Positions 9,383 to 20,711 of a stretch of 29,171 bases of DNA are shown one piece after another. The position numbers and the translations under genes are program-made. Origin of the DNA: Thoreauomyces humboldtii (Eukaryota; Chytridiomycota; Chytridiomycetes; Spizellomycetales; Powellomycetaceae); contig JADGJA010000225.1 of the NCBI GenBank assembly GCA_027596035.1, forward strand, positions 1 to 29,171, in the 5' to 3' direction. The notes below the pieces were generated by a model. That model saw only the letters and a list, made by a program, of their open reading frames with translations. It was not told the DNA's origin and ran no database searches. Within the stretch, counting starts at the first letter, position 1. Every line of letters begins with the position of its first letter.

Positions 9383-11342
9383 ATGTATCGACCACCCGTC
9401 GGAGACAATGCCGGACGTCCTGGGCTCGCCCGTCCAGTATCGGCCACCGTCAGCTCCATGCAGCAGCAGAGCTCGCAGCGTCCCTCGTCCGAGGTGCTCT
9501 CGGCTCACTACAAGTCCCCAGAGGCTAGGGCCATAGACGCCTGGTTCGAAGACCTATCCTACTATGTAAGTTTTTGATAGGGGGATCGGCTGCTTGATTC
9601 CGAAATGGTCCGAGATGCTGACTTTCAGATGTTTAGGAGCAAACTCTCGAGCAGATGGCTCGGGCAAAGGTGTGTGACTTGGAATTTGGCGAGACAACGG
9701 CTGAGAGTTCTTTGTTCGGACTTGAACCTTCTAACCCTTGAACGTTCCTGTCAGCTTGACGATAACTTTTGCGAGGAACTCAAGGTAAATGCTTAGACCT
9801 ATGCAGAATCGTCTTTTCCCTATACTGCTAGTTACTCACAGAAACCGCTTCCCGCTGATTAGCACATCGAGCAATGGTTCAATGTGCTCTCGGATCCCGA
9901 GCGAACGACCGCCCTTTACAGCCTCCTGCAGGGCGCCAACGCCGTGCAGATAAACTTCTTCATCACTGTCCTGCAGCAGATGGCCCAGAAGGATCCGGCT
10001 ACGGGCGCCATCCCTCCACCCGATCAGGTCGGCAACCGCCCCCCGTCCATTGATGCTGCGCGATTCGTGCAGGCGCAAAACCGAGGTACTATGCTTAGAC
10101 GCGGTGGTACGATGTGTGGCGGGATAGGCAAACGGGTTAATAACGGTGTTTCATCACAGTTAACTCGATGCCTGCTCGAGCCTCGTCTCCGGCCACTCCG
10201 CCGTCAGTTATGGCAGCGCAGGGCGATTCCGCGGACGGCAGTGACAAATACCTTTCCGTCCAGCCGCTTACAAACGGGCCGAGGGGAGTTCGCCGTCTTT
10301 ATGATCGGCACAGCGCGCCCAATGCTGAGGAGCAGTACGCCTCAATGCTCGGAGAATTGCAGGTCCCCACCACCAGCAACTCGAACGGCCACCGCGGCCG
10401 ATCGCCTAACCGCCATATCGGTGGGGACAACTGGAGGTCGCCCAGTCGAAACGAGGACCAGCTGGGCGAGGATTATGCCTACAAGCGCAACTCGTCTTAC
10501 AACCGCGCGCCCTCGCGCAACAGCAACGCGCACATGTCTCCTTTGTTGAGACCTACGACTCCCGTTGACGATGCTATCGCATCAGCTGATTGGTCCCTCA
10601 CCCCGACCATCAAGGAACCCATCGCACGCCCCTCCAGCGGCCTGGGCAACGGTACATTCTCCCCCATTCTTGGAGGGGACGGCGCGGGAGGTCTTCCGAA
10701 CCCTATGGCGGGACTGACCCTCCAGCCCCCGCGCTCCCCGTACGCGGGCAGCAGCTCCTCGCGTCCCGTCTCGCCGATCATCCTGAGCCCGCCTACGCCG
10801 ACCGGCGAGCATCCCCCGTCCCTCGGACACCCTTCTCCTGGATGGGGTTACGTGGACGTCCCGAGGTCGCGCACTCCCAACAGTCAGTACGCTAGGTCCG
10901 ACTACAGCGACGCTCACAGCGCCAGCGATCCGCACAAGGAGAAGGGCAGGATCCCGGAGAGCGTCGATCTAGAGGCCCTGAACGGTACGTAGGGAATGTC
11001 GACGATCCCATGCTTCGGATTCCGACCTGATCGAACGGCATTATATTGACCTTGATCTCCACATGCTGGTTCCATAGACATTCCCAGCTGGCTGCGAAGT
11101 CTCCGTCTTCACAAGTACACGGACACCTTCCAGGGCATGTACTGGAAGGACATGATCGTGATGGACGACGATGCCCTGCAGGCCAAGGGCGTCAGCGCCG
11201 TGGGTGCGCGCAGGAAGCTTCTCAAGGTCTTTGAGCTGGTCAGGTCCGACCTTGATTCGAAGGTATGGCTCGAAGAAAAAGGGAACCTGAGCGACTCCTG
11301 TGCTAATGCGCGACGGAATATGTTTAGGGCGTAAAGTACTGA
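9383..11342 (+). CDS. VTS1: Vts1/Smaug-type SAM-domain RNA-binding protein
   Basis: Post-transcriptional regulator: in this family the SAM domain binds hairpin Smaug recognition elements in mRNA and recruits Ccr4-Not for deadenylation. Exons 9383-9565, 9637-9669, 9755-9784, 9863-10085, 10160-10984, 11078-11262 and 11328-11342 give 497 aa. The conserved N-terminal Vts1 module is rebuilt from four exons: [48 protein letters not shown] and [13 protein letters not shown]. The middle (about 150-430) is Ser/Pro/Asn-rich and disordered. The C-terminal SAM domain has [31 protein letters not shown] and [19 protein letters not shown], including the conserved [11 protein letters not shown]-binding helix. 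The last exon adds only GVKY; skipping the final splice gives a different short tail ending at 11334-11336. Confidence 0.93.
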
Positions 11343-11590
11343 GGAGTTGCGTGGATGCCCTGGTGCACATTCCTCTTTCCATCTGTTTTGGACCGGATCC
11401 TGACAGAGGAAGGGCATGACTGAAAGGATAAAAAAAACTTCGTTCTAGCTAGACTAGCGCAACACTACATTTAACAATCTTCTGGATTCTCAACAATCAC
11501 ATTGCATTTCTATTCGGAAAGTTTTGTATCTACATCTGGAAATGACTAAATATATACGCCGAGAGAAAAAGATCCGGGACTGACGCGACT
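11343..11590. other. Convergent 3' flank between Vts1 and Dug3
   Basis: Both genes end here. AGGATAAAAAAAACTT at about 11426-11441 is an A-rich, poly(A)-signal-like run for the plus-strand Vts1 transcript. No gene seen. Confidence 0.5.
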
Positions 11591-12826
11591 CTACTCGGAA
11601 GTCTCTACTTCGTACTTCAAGTCCTTTGGCATGGGCTCGACCTTCACGTTCATGTCCTCGTCGACGAGGACGTACGAGTCCCTGGGCACGAGATGCCAGT
11701 CGTCCTCCTTGTACGTGTTGGGTTCGGAGGCGATGATGACGTGCTTCCCGTGCTTGTCGGTGGACGCGTTTCCGCCCTTTACGCTGGCGCCGTCGGGATG
11801 GTCCTCGTACTTGCGGTTCAAGGTCGCTCCTGCTCCCGTCGAGTAGTAGAGGGAGGGAGGGTCCCACTTTGGGTCCGACGAGAACCTCTGAGCGAGGATC
11901 TTGTCGCCGTCCGTGACGGCAAAGTTCAAAGACGAGTGGGGAGGGTTGTGGGTCCCCTTGATGAGCTCCAGGAGGTCCGAGAGGGTGGCGTCCATGGCCT
12001 TGCGGAGTTGGACGACGGTGTAGGACCGTTCCCAGTCGTCGCCGAGGTGGGTGAAGAAGAGGGCGGCGACGTGCTCCGAGTCGGTGGTGCCGAGGACGTT
12101 GGCGTACGCCTTTGCGGAAAGTTTCTGCAGGAGACCGATCTTCAACGCGTGGAAGTTGGCGACGACGCCGTTGTGCATGAAGAGGAATCGTCCGAACGTG
12201 TATGGGTGGTTGTTGGTGAGAACTATCGGATCAGATAAAGGATAAGTATACCCTTGAAAAGAGTCCTCGTGTGGTTGCCTCGAACGGACGCACCTGTCGG
12301 AGTCAGGCCAGTTCCGGCCCGGATGTGACAGAAGACGCACTGGCTCTGAGTGTTCTCGCACAAGGACTTGAAGTTCATGTCGTTGAGTGCGGGCTGAGTG
12401 TTGCGGTACACGGTGGGCATGGCCCGACCCTGAGCGTCGTTGAAATTCCGTGCGGCATCCGAGTACCAACCCACGCCAAACCCATCGATGTTCGTGAGAG
12501 GGTTTGGGTTGTCCCCTTCGTCGGAAGCGGCACCAGCGCTGAACTGTGGAGGATCCGTGGGTGCGCCTTGTCCGTCCTTCGTGTTAGTGCCGCGGTGAGG
12601 GGAGTAGGTTTGCTTGAGCTGGGGAAGGAAGTGCGAGTCGATCTGCTTCACGATCGAGTGCTGAGGCCTGACGAGAATGTCATCCAGGAGACAGGGTTCC
12701 TGGCCGATGTAAGCTGATGATGCAAAAGAAGGAAAGCGAAGGGTCAATGCCTTTGCGTGGGCGAAACATGGAAAAGCTCCACGACAAGGAAAAGGTCCTA
12801 GGCACCGTACCAAACCAGCGACACAT
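11591..12826 (-). CDS. DUG3: Dug3-type class II glutamine amidotransferase
   Basis: Exons 12826-12811, 12713-12294 and 12222-11591 on the minus strand give 355 aa, close to the yeast Dug3 length. The 16-nt first exon encodes MCRWF plus one base and splices across 97 nt to give MCRWFAYIGQEPCLL, which exposes Cys2 as the N-terminal nucleophile of Ntn amidotransferases. Other family blocks are LVRPQHSI, DGFGVGWY (82-89), CHIRAGTG, NNHPYTFGRFLFMHNG (about 149-164), LGTTDSEH and a C-terminal IIASEP. In yeast Dug3 works with Dug2 and Dug1 in the gamma-glutamyl-transpeptidase-independent breakdown of glutathione in the cytosol. The promoter carries a TGACTCA site and a long CT tract. Alternative: another class II amidotransferase-like protein, less likely. 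Confidence 0.92.
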
Positions 12827-12836
12827 TGTTGATGGA

Positions 12837-12871
12837 CAGAGAGAGAGAGAGAGAGACAGAGAGAGAGAGAA
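12837..12871. repeat. GA dinucleotide microsatellite
   Basis: Nearly pure (GA)n on the plus strand with one interruption (GACA), reading as CT on the Dug3 coding strand directly upstream of its ATG. Confidence 0.9.
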
Positions 12872-12928
12872 GGTGTTGCAAGCGCACTGTGCAAAGTGTA
12901 TGGCTGCAGAGAGACGAAAAACGAAGCG

Positions 12929-12963
12929 AGAGAAAGTGAGAGAGAAAGTGAGAGAAAGTGAGA
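12929..12963. repeat. GAGAAAGTGA short tandem repeat
   Basis: Three imperfect copies of GAGA(GA)AAGTGA in tandem in the Dug3 upstream region, a second purine-rich block next to the GA microsatellite. Confidence 0.8.
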
Positions 12964-13027
12964 TACAAGTCGAGAAGCCCCCCATCGTACGTCATTTTCG
13001 AACTTTCCCAGTTTCTCCCGATGATTA

Positions 13028-13034
13028 TGACTCA
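13028..13034. promoter_or_regulatory. Gcn4/CPC1-type site TGACTCA
   Basis: Perfect TGACTCA within palindromic ATGACTCAT, about 200 bp upstream of the Dug3 start. Gcn4-family bZIP factors bind this core to induce amino-acid metabolism genes on starvation, which suits glutathione salvage. Binding is inferred. Confidence 0.45.
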
Positions 13035-13168
13035 TGCTTCCCCCAGAAAAGTGGACAGCACCACCGCGGTGGCATGTAGTGGAATCTGGAGTGGAATAGA
13101 GTATCTACACACTCATGTTTGCTACTGGATGCAATTGACCATGAATTAGAAGGAAAGCCGTTCAAACT

Positions 13169-16100
13169 TCAACGCTTTCCCGTCCCTCTTTTCTTTGCCT
13201 TGTCCTTGTCAGAGGTCGCGGGAGGGGCAGCTTCCGTCTCAGCGCTCATCTCGGCAGCCAAGGCAGACTCTCTCGCCGCAGCCTCCATGGCCGCAAGGGC
13301 CTTGGCCTGCAGCTCCTGGAACTCGCGGGTGACCTTCTGTCGGTAGGCCTCCCGTCGGCCCATGTCCACGTCCTTGCATCCCTCCACCTGTCTCGCCTTC
13401 TCCTCCAGCTTGTCGAGGTACGTCTGACGCGTGTGCGACCGTCGCTCCCGGTCCTGACTCCGGAGCTTCCGCACCGTCTCCTGGTACTGCTCGTGCTCCC
13501 GGTGACGACGCTCCCGCTCCTCGTCCCGAGCCGCCACTTCCTCGGCGGAGAGGACCCGCGGAACCTCGGTGAGGGCAGAGGCCGGGCGCGAGGATCGGGC
13601 CGTCGTGGGGCGGGACCCGGCGCTCACGGCTCGGGTGACACTCGTCGTGACATCGTCTGCGGCAGCGAATACCATGCTGGTGCTGCGGCCGTCCGTCGCC
13701 ATGGCATTCCCACTGCTGCTCATGTTGTTGTTCTCCCGGCTGACGCTGCTGTGGGATTCCCTGACGCTGTTGACCCTCCTCCTGGCCAGCTCGGTCGCGG
13801 CCCGGGATCCGTGGATCGTCCAGGGCTTGTACGGCACGTTGGCTCCGCCTATCCCCGTTATGACGATGGGGTGGATCATCCCGGTTTCCACCTGCTTGAG
13901 GTAAAGATCCCTCGCTTCCCTTGCCCGCGCAGCCCGTCCTGCCTGGGTCGTCTCCCACGAGTCCTTGACGGCCCGGTAACGATCCTCCTTCTCGGTGTCC
14001 CGCGCAACCGCCAGGGAAGCAGAGTCCGTCGAGATGATGCGGAGATGCCAGGTGAGCTCGCTGGCCGGCGGTCGGTCATCGCTCCCGGTGCTTCCTCCCA
14101 TGTTCGCCGGCGCTTCCTTGGCGCTAGATGGCGCAAGGTTCGCGGGCGGGGCTGCTCCTGATCCGCTGCTAACCGTAGCGGATCGCTTCTTCTTCGCCGA
14201 TGCCGTAGGAGCTGGCGCCTTGGGCCCGCGGGACTGAGGCCGGTTGGCTTCGCCGATGAGAGAGGGTGTGGCGGACAGCATGCCGACGAGTTTAGACAGC
14301 TCTACTTGCTCTACGGTTCCTTGGATGATGTACCTGTGCTTTGGCTGAGACATCGATACGATCAGTGACAAGTAGCGAGCCTCCACGCAGAACAGCTGGT
14401 CTTGTGACGCACCAATGCAGGTAGCTCGCTGACAGGTACCGCGACTCCAACAGGATCCTTTGCCGCCTCCCTCGACTCCTTTCCTCCGTCTTTGCCCTTC
14501 TTCTCTGCCTTCTCGACGGGCTTGACAACTGGCGGTGGAGCCTGTGGATCGTCCGTCTGCACGAGGTTAAGGACGTGCACTGTCGCTACTCCCTTTCCCC
14601 GTGCACAGTGAATTTCCACGTCGTTGTCAAAGACTTGGAGTTTGAGCCAGGCGGTCGGAAACGAGAATGTGAGTTGCATGGAGACGCAGTTTGTGGGTGC
14701 ATCTTTCACGCGGACTACTTGACTAGTTACGGGCCGGAAAGGGATCTAATAAGTCGAGGCACAAGACCACAAAGGACAAATAGTCGTACCGAAACAAAAT
14801 GTTGTGCTTGTTGGGCGTGCACACGTCGTCGAAGTCTTGCACGATGGGCTTCGTCCAGAGCTCGAGCGGCCGCTCCGGTGGAACTACAGGAGCTGTTTCG
14901 GTCACGTAGCGCAACTTCCATTTTCCTCCCGGTTTGCTTTGTGTTGTCCGGCAGTCTGCTACGAACGTGTATCCGTTCTATGTCGAAAACTCACATCAGC
15001 AAAGCAGGTGATGTCTTTTTCGGAGCAGTGCATGTACCTTATTGGGCAGGTAAGTCCTTGGACGCAGGATGTAGAATACCAATGGAATCTCTTGACCGGT
15101 ATCATTATCTATGACCCGTAGACAGGCTGTGGACTGCAGGTATTCTGGAACGTATATGCTGGCAGACATAAATGTAGGCTGTGTGAATCGGACGACGTTC
15201 CTATGTGTTTCTATCTGGTTAGCGCAAGGAGGTGGCTCGTATTCTTTCGTAATCGACTCACTTGACAAAGAGAAACCACGAGTTTGCAGGTTGGGCCGTA
15301 AAAGTTTCGTCGATATCGCGGACATGGAGGTCGAGCTTTTCGGCCATATACTTGCCCTCCTCCTCCAGAAGGAACTCATCGCGAGCCCAAATAGAGAGAC
15401 TGTATGAGGTTGGACAATTTATGATGAACCGGTACGCCTGGTTTCTGATGACCGGGTAATAGGATCAGTTGGCAACTCATCCTCTTCAGCACAACCTCCC
15501 CAAGCATGACCCACCCTGCCGGTATCCTCAGGTAGCTCGTCAGCGCCGCGTTCGTCGCCATCCGAAGCACGCAGTTGCGTTCTCCCTGCCCTTTCCAGTC
15601 GTACTCTTCCACCAACACAGAAGATATTTGAACGGTCGTATCCCCTTTCACGCGTCCATAAGTAGAAAGAGACACGAATACAGGAAGGTGCTTTGTCGGA
15701 TCGGTAAGGTCTGTAAGAAGTTCCCGAGTCTGGTAAGAGTTCTGATCTCCTCAATCTGAGACAAACGGAAGCACTCACAAATAACTTGAGGGATTCGGAG
15801 AAAGTCGTTCCCTTTGATGGGATCGGGGATATTTGTGATAGATTTCACAAACTTGAATGCGTTCTGATTATGATACACGGTGATGAAGCTGGAACAAGCG
15901 CCCGTTTTATCAGTTCAGATGTTCGCCCGTGCTGTCAAAGGAGCAATCGCTTACCGGAAAGTCCTAGAAAACTCATTGAATGGCATCCAGTAGTCGGTCG
16001 CCTCAGAAGCCGCTTCCGATGCTTCCTCTAGGATTTTGGTATTTGCCTTCCCATCTCCCGGTTTTCGAGTACGGTAACTGCGAAGGCACGCCTGGCGTTA

Positions 16101-17878
16101 GCCTTTGTAAGTGAAGAGCAGGCATGGCCAAGCTTACCCGCAGCTAAGGTAGCTTCTCAGTCTGATGAGACGCTGCGATCCTCCGTGCGGATTGGAACTA
16201 CCCCCAGAATCCCGAATGTCCATCACTCGGAAGGGACATGACATGTTGACCAAGTCCAGCTTCTCCGGACTGTCTTCCCCTTCCCGCCACGCCAGAACGA
16301 CGACGTAGGAGCTACTCTTCGCAGCGGTGGTCATGGCCGAGAGACCTCCGCCCGCTCCCGCGCGCGTGCTCTGGGCAGAGGTCATGTTCGAGCGATCGCC
16401 CTGACTGGTGTTGCCGCCTTTCGACTGCTGGTTGGGTCCGCTCTGGGACACGCTCGTCCGCGACGATGCACCGGGTGCCGGAGCGAGCGCACCTCCGGCG
16501 GGAAACGCTCGAAGGTTGAGACTGGCCACGACGTTCCAGATCTGGGGTCCCGGTTTCCCGTCCACGATCAACTTCTCAGGGAGCCAGCCCTTGAGCGTGT
16601 GAAAAACGTCGAAATCGCCGGACTCGCATGCAGAGTCCACGTCCTTGTAGCTGCATCAAGTATGAGAACTTGAATAAACGTGAGATTTCAGATTGCTCGA
16701 ATTTTGCCTTACCTGGAAGCCACAACCTTGAGCAAGGCTTTGGTCAGAAGCAGAGACCAAATCTCATGAGCGACGGGACTGGCAATCAAAAGCGGTTTCC
16801 CTTCTGCATCGATAGGTATGCGATCGTCTACAGTGACCTTACGCCAAGCGCCGAGCCAGAAGAGCTTGATGATGTACTTTCCCGACAGGTTGTACGTCGG
16901 CAGACCGTCCTTTGCTTTCGGGTAGATATGATCCCAAGGCGAGAAATCGTCGGGTACGATACCCGGGCTCGCGTTTGCCTGTCCGGCGGCACGAGCCTGC
17001 TTTGTCTGATCGTACAGGAAATGAAGGGTGCAGAGGATGGTGCGCATGAGCTCGGATGGCAGGAGGTGTTTGTTGGTCTGGAAGAGCTTTGAGGTCCCGC
17101 TCAGAAGCTCTTGATCGCTGGTTTCCTCCTCCACAAACTTGGGTAATTGCATGGATGCTTCCTCATCCTGTGCTTTGGGTCCTTCCGAGGCCGTCTGCGG
17201 TTTGGAGAAAGGCTCAACCCTATGCTTTTCGTCCGGTGATGCAAGAGCTGAGGTGGCAGCGATAGATGTGCTAGCTATCGGTCCCCCGCCATCCGCTTCG
17301 TCCCGCGCCTCTCCGTGCATGACAGGAAGTCCAGCGTGATCTCCCACATCGGCAGAATCGGTCGGGACTTCAGGCAGTGCGCCGACATTAGGGGACCCGT
17401 CCACCGTTGAAGGTTTCGACATGTAGGAAAGCCCGGGAGACATGTAAAGTGGCCCGAACCCCATAGATCCTGCGCTGGACGGGGTACTGCTATGGAACAT
17501 GTCGTCTTCCAGATGCAGTGGTTGTATGCAGATAGGGGTCTGTCCTTCCGGAGCCATCTCAGACGGTCGCTTATGGGAGTCCACCAATCCCCTCAAAGAT
17601 CTCGGCAGCCAGACCAGTCCCTCCGGATCCTCGAAGACATGCTTTCCGGCCCACTTTTCAGCCGCGACTTCGGCGTCGGACCATTCCGGCCATATGACAA
17701 CGGGTGCATCCTGAGCCTCTTCGATGAGTGCAGAGCTGGCACCTCCTCCCGTTCCACCGCCTGCCGCTTGGGGACCCCCAGAGTTGGCCTGCTGTCCACC
17801 TCCTGCGGACGAGGTGCGCTTCTTGGCGTTGCCGGACTTTGCAAGTCGATCCTTCGAACTGGATCCCGCTTTCTTCAT
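13169..17878 (-). CDS. Androglobin-like protein lacking the globin domain
   Basis: Ten exons on the minus strand: 17878-16713, 16650-16138, 16077-15955, 15888-15779, 15710-15515, 15444-15262, 15200-15038, 14977-14790, 14722-14413 and 14344-13169; 1375 aa, all phases agree. The N-terminus has WPEWSD (63-68), then a long insert, then a calpain-like region with PWDHIYP, GKYIIKLFWLGAWRKVTVDD, HEIWSLLLTKALLKV, FHTLKGWLPEKL and DYWMPFNEF. The middle has VLVEEYDWKGQ, YLRIPAG, CLRVIDNDTGQEIP, GYTFVAD and GKWKLRY, CTPNKHNILFR and LKLQVFDNDVEI, matching the order of the androglobin (ADGB) family. The last exon has a Ser/Ala-rich linker and a long Arg/Glu coiled coil with a Lys-rich end. In metazoans this family carries a permuted globin with an IQ motif between the calpain-like part and the CLRV block; here that space is only about 30 residues. 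A flagellar role is inferred from the family. Confidence 0.83.
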
Positions 17879-18290
17879 GTGTCTTTACAGGTAGGTTGGT
17901 TCACGACGAGGTGGACTGCATCAGAGAGCGAGGAGCGCGAGGTAAGAAGCTGTCAGCTTTGCTGATGTAAGCAACCGCTGCCGCACGGCGTCGTGGTTTC
18001 GCGGCCAGTTCACCCAAATCGGCCAGGATCTACGTTTTCTTTCACGACTGCAATAGAGACGAGGGGCTGTATTTTGGAAGGATGTGATGGGCTTCCTCTC
18101 TGGGACAAGTGGACTTGTTCGGGCTGCAGTCTGCAGCGGGCATATCCCACAGGGTTCAACTTCGCTTTGCGCCCGGTACACACCTGAACGGCAACTGTAC
18201 ACAGCCTTTTATCAAAGTGGAGCAGAATGTATGTATTTTCAAAAGACGAAGGTGATATGTACAGTGTGTACGAGATCGCCGGCAAGTTCC
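17879..18290. other. Intergenic: androglobin-like promoter and GATA 3' flank
   Basis: 412 bp between the ATG at 17878 and the GATA gene stop at 18291, both on the minus strand. No gene, repeat or clear promoter element was recognised. Confidence 0.5.
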
Positions 18291-19566
18291 TCAACGAGTC
18301 TTTGCCGCCACGCACTCTCGGACAATCTCACATCGACGGGCGAGGACGGCCATCAGCTGGATCGCCTCCTCGTCGGCGAGGGCCAGCACGCGCTCACGGA
18401 ATGCTTCGTTGTCGCGCTCAAGCGCCTGTGCGGATTCAGATGCGAGGGGGGAAGGAGGTTGAGATTCTGGCTGCGCGGAGCGAGCACGTTTCGTCGTGCA
18501 TGAACCGTGGATGGAAGCCTCGCTGCGAGCACGCTTGCGAGGGACGGTCGTGGTGATAGCAGTACTCGGGCTACTCCCAGAGACCGCCTGCTGCAGTATC
18601 GCTGGGTCGTCCACCCGAGCTTGAACAGACACGGCCGCTTGTGGCTGAAGCTGCTGAGGAGACGCAGGTGGCGGGGGACAGGACCCGTGAGGAGTGCCGG
18701 CAGATGCAAAGGACGTGCTTGCGCCTTCTGGCGTGCCGGTGCTCTCCCTTCGCTTCGCACGATCGATGATCTTGACAGGTCGCATCTTCCCGTTCGTTTT
18801 GAGGTAAAGACCGCAGGCATTGCAGATGGGTTGGCCGCCCTCGGGGGTGCGACGCCAGAGTGGCGTGTCAGAGGTCCCGCAGTTGACGCATACGTTGGTC
18901 GTGAGACGAGCGGACTTGACACGTGGTTGAGTGGGAGATTGGCTTTCCGTTTTGACGTGGGCAACGAGAGACACTTGCTCCTTGGAGCGCTGTATCTGCT
19001 GCTGGTGGTGGTGGTGCAGGGCCATAGCGATTGCTGCCTGTTGCGCAGGGTCGAGGAGGAATCCTTCGTTGCTCGCCGGAGCTGCTGGAGCCTCCAAAAC
19101 CTCGGTGGGAACCATGTATCCGGTAGGTTCATCGCCTTGGGCACAGGGCGAGGGCGAAGATATCCTCGCGCGGGCTTTGTCCGATTCGCTCTGCTGGTGG
19201 TTTGAGAACCAGTTCAAGTCGTCCACTTCTGCGGCGTCTCGCGCTTCGAAGAGAAGGGTGTCCGAAAGAGGAGGAGTGAGATACACATCCAGGGCATCAT
19301 CATCCGAGGATGGGCATGGTGACGCCGGGGACAGGGAACGAGGATCAGAGATCGATGACGTAGCAAAGAGCGAGAGTGGTGGTGCATTGTAGTCTGGAAG
19401 AGGAAATGCTCATGAGCCAACGAGAAACCGCCGGATCGTGGAAGCGAAGCCAAAACTCACCAGTGGAATGCGTGTGATGCGCGAGCAGCCAAGGGTCGTC
19501 GTTAGCGAAGAGCGAGCAATCCTGGAAAAGTGCAAGAGTGTCACTTGCGGAGGTGGACATGGTCAT
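18291..19566 (-). CDS. GATA-type zinc-finger transcription factor
   Basis: Exons 19566-19461 and 19393-18291 on the minus strand, intron 67 nt, 402 aa. A second in-frame ATG lies two codons later. One GATA finger has cysteines near residues 204, 207, 226 and 229: [14 protein letters not shown], then [15 protein letters not shown]. The loop is 18 residues (CX2CX18CX2C) rather than the 17 usual in fungal AreA/SreA-type fingers, owing to an extra Gly in PEGGQP. It is followed by basic [14 protein letters not shown]. The N-terminus is acidic with [18 protein letters not shown], a possible activation region, and there is a His/Gln run before the finger. NLS-like PRKRARSE and TTKRARS lie near the C-terminus, with a helical Glu/Ala-rich end ([17 protein letters not shown]). 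The specific regulon (nitrogen, iron, light) cannot be told. Confidence 0.9.
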
Positions 19567-19851
19567 GGGGATATGGGCTGTGGGGGGGAGGGGGTATTTG
19601 GTTGTGATGATGGAGAAACGGGAACGAGGTGCGGCGCCCGAGCACTCCGAACCTTTTAAAGCGATTCGTATACAGGATGCCTGCTGCTGCGGTGGGGGAG
19701 GGAGGGTCCCCTTCGTGCCCCCGTGGAAGGGGTGGGACCTTTCTTCACGAGCCAAGCGTGAGAGCGTCGGTCGACCCTTCACAAAATGGGGCATCTGAGC
19801 CACTCTCTCGCGTTTTCCCGCCGCGCGCACACACGAGCAAAAGAGACCGAG

Positions 19852-19857
19852 AGATAA
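19852..19857 (+). promoter_or_regulatory. Candidate GATA site AGATAA upstream of the GATA factor
   Basis: WGATAR match in the sequence GAGAGATAAGAGA, about 290 bp upstream of the GATA factor start. Fungal GATA factors often regulate themselves or each other. A single six-base match is weak. Confidence 0.3.
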
Positions 19858-20711
19858 GAGACTGCCCATGAGAGATCAGAGATTCTCGTGTCACCCCACA
19901 GCGATCTAATTAAACGCGCCCATGTGAACGCTCCGCTTCCCCGCCGCCGCCCTGGGTCCTCCTGCAGGACCTGCACCGCACCCATCACTTGAAATCCTCC
20001 ATCTCAAGCAGTCAGATACCCATCGGACTCTCCCATGCCTTGCCCCACCCATGTATCATATCATATGAGAACGGGGACCCGCAGGACCCCTGCATCGTCA
20101 ACCATGGGAGTGCAAGCGCAGCCGAATGCCTTCTCCACGCATCATCCATTCAGTAGGGTTTTTTTGGACAGCTTGGCAAGCCAAGGTTTTTTTCCCTTCC
20201 CTTTTCCCCCTTTGGTTTGGGAAAGAGAGCAGCGAATGATGACTCGGATGACATCCGCTCACGAATCATTGGTTACCGAGAGACCGGGAAACCTTGCACT
20301 ATCTTTCCCCTTCTCCAAGGTGAGTCATCATCTCGACCTTTCTCCTTTCCCCACCACACCGCACTGCACCCACACACCACACATTGTCGTCCGCGGCTCG
20401 ACCATAGCTCACCGTACGCGTTGCTTGCTGTGCGGCAGCTACCGCCACCCGCCGAAAATGCTAAAATGTACATTTACACGTACGTCGACACCTTCATGCC
20501 GTTCATCCCGCAGCAGTCTCGAATCTCGAATCAACGGCCATTCGGGCTTACTGGTAGCATGCCGCCGCCATTACACCACTCCCGCTGTCTGCAGGATATG
20601 GGTCCCCTGCGAGCAAAGAATGAGGGTCTCGCCGTATGCACATGCCCTCCACGGGAAGCTCGTGGATCGCATGGCTTGTACGGGAGGCGCAACCACCGCC
20701 TTACGGACTTT

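Larger units (their letters stand above)
12827..13168. promoter_or_regulatory. Dug3 promoter, GA/CT-rich, downstream of androglobin-like gene
   Basis: 342 bp without a gene. On the coding (minus) strand a long CT tract ends about 10 nt before the Dug3 ATG. A perfect ATGACTCAT, the Gcn4/CPC1-type site, spans 13027-13035. The androglobin-like gene stops at 13169, so its 3' UTR also lies here. Confidence 0.6.

Noticed and set aside
13433..14161. Plus-strand 242-codon open frame
   Set aside because: Antisense shadow of the last androglobin-like exon, whose codon bias keeps the opposite strand open.
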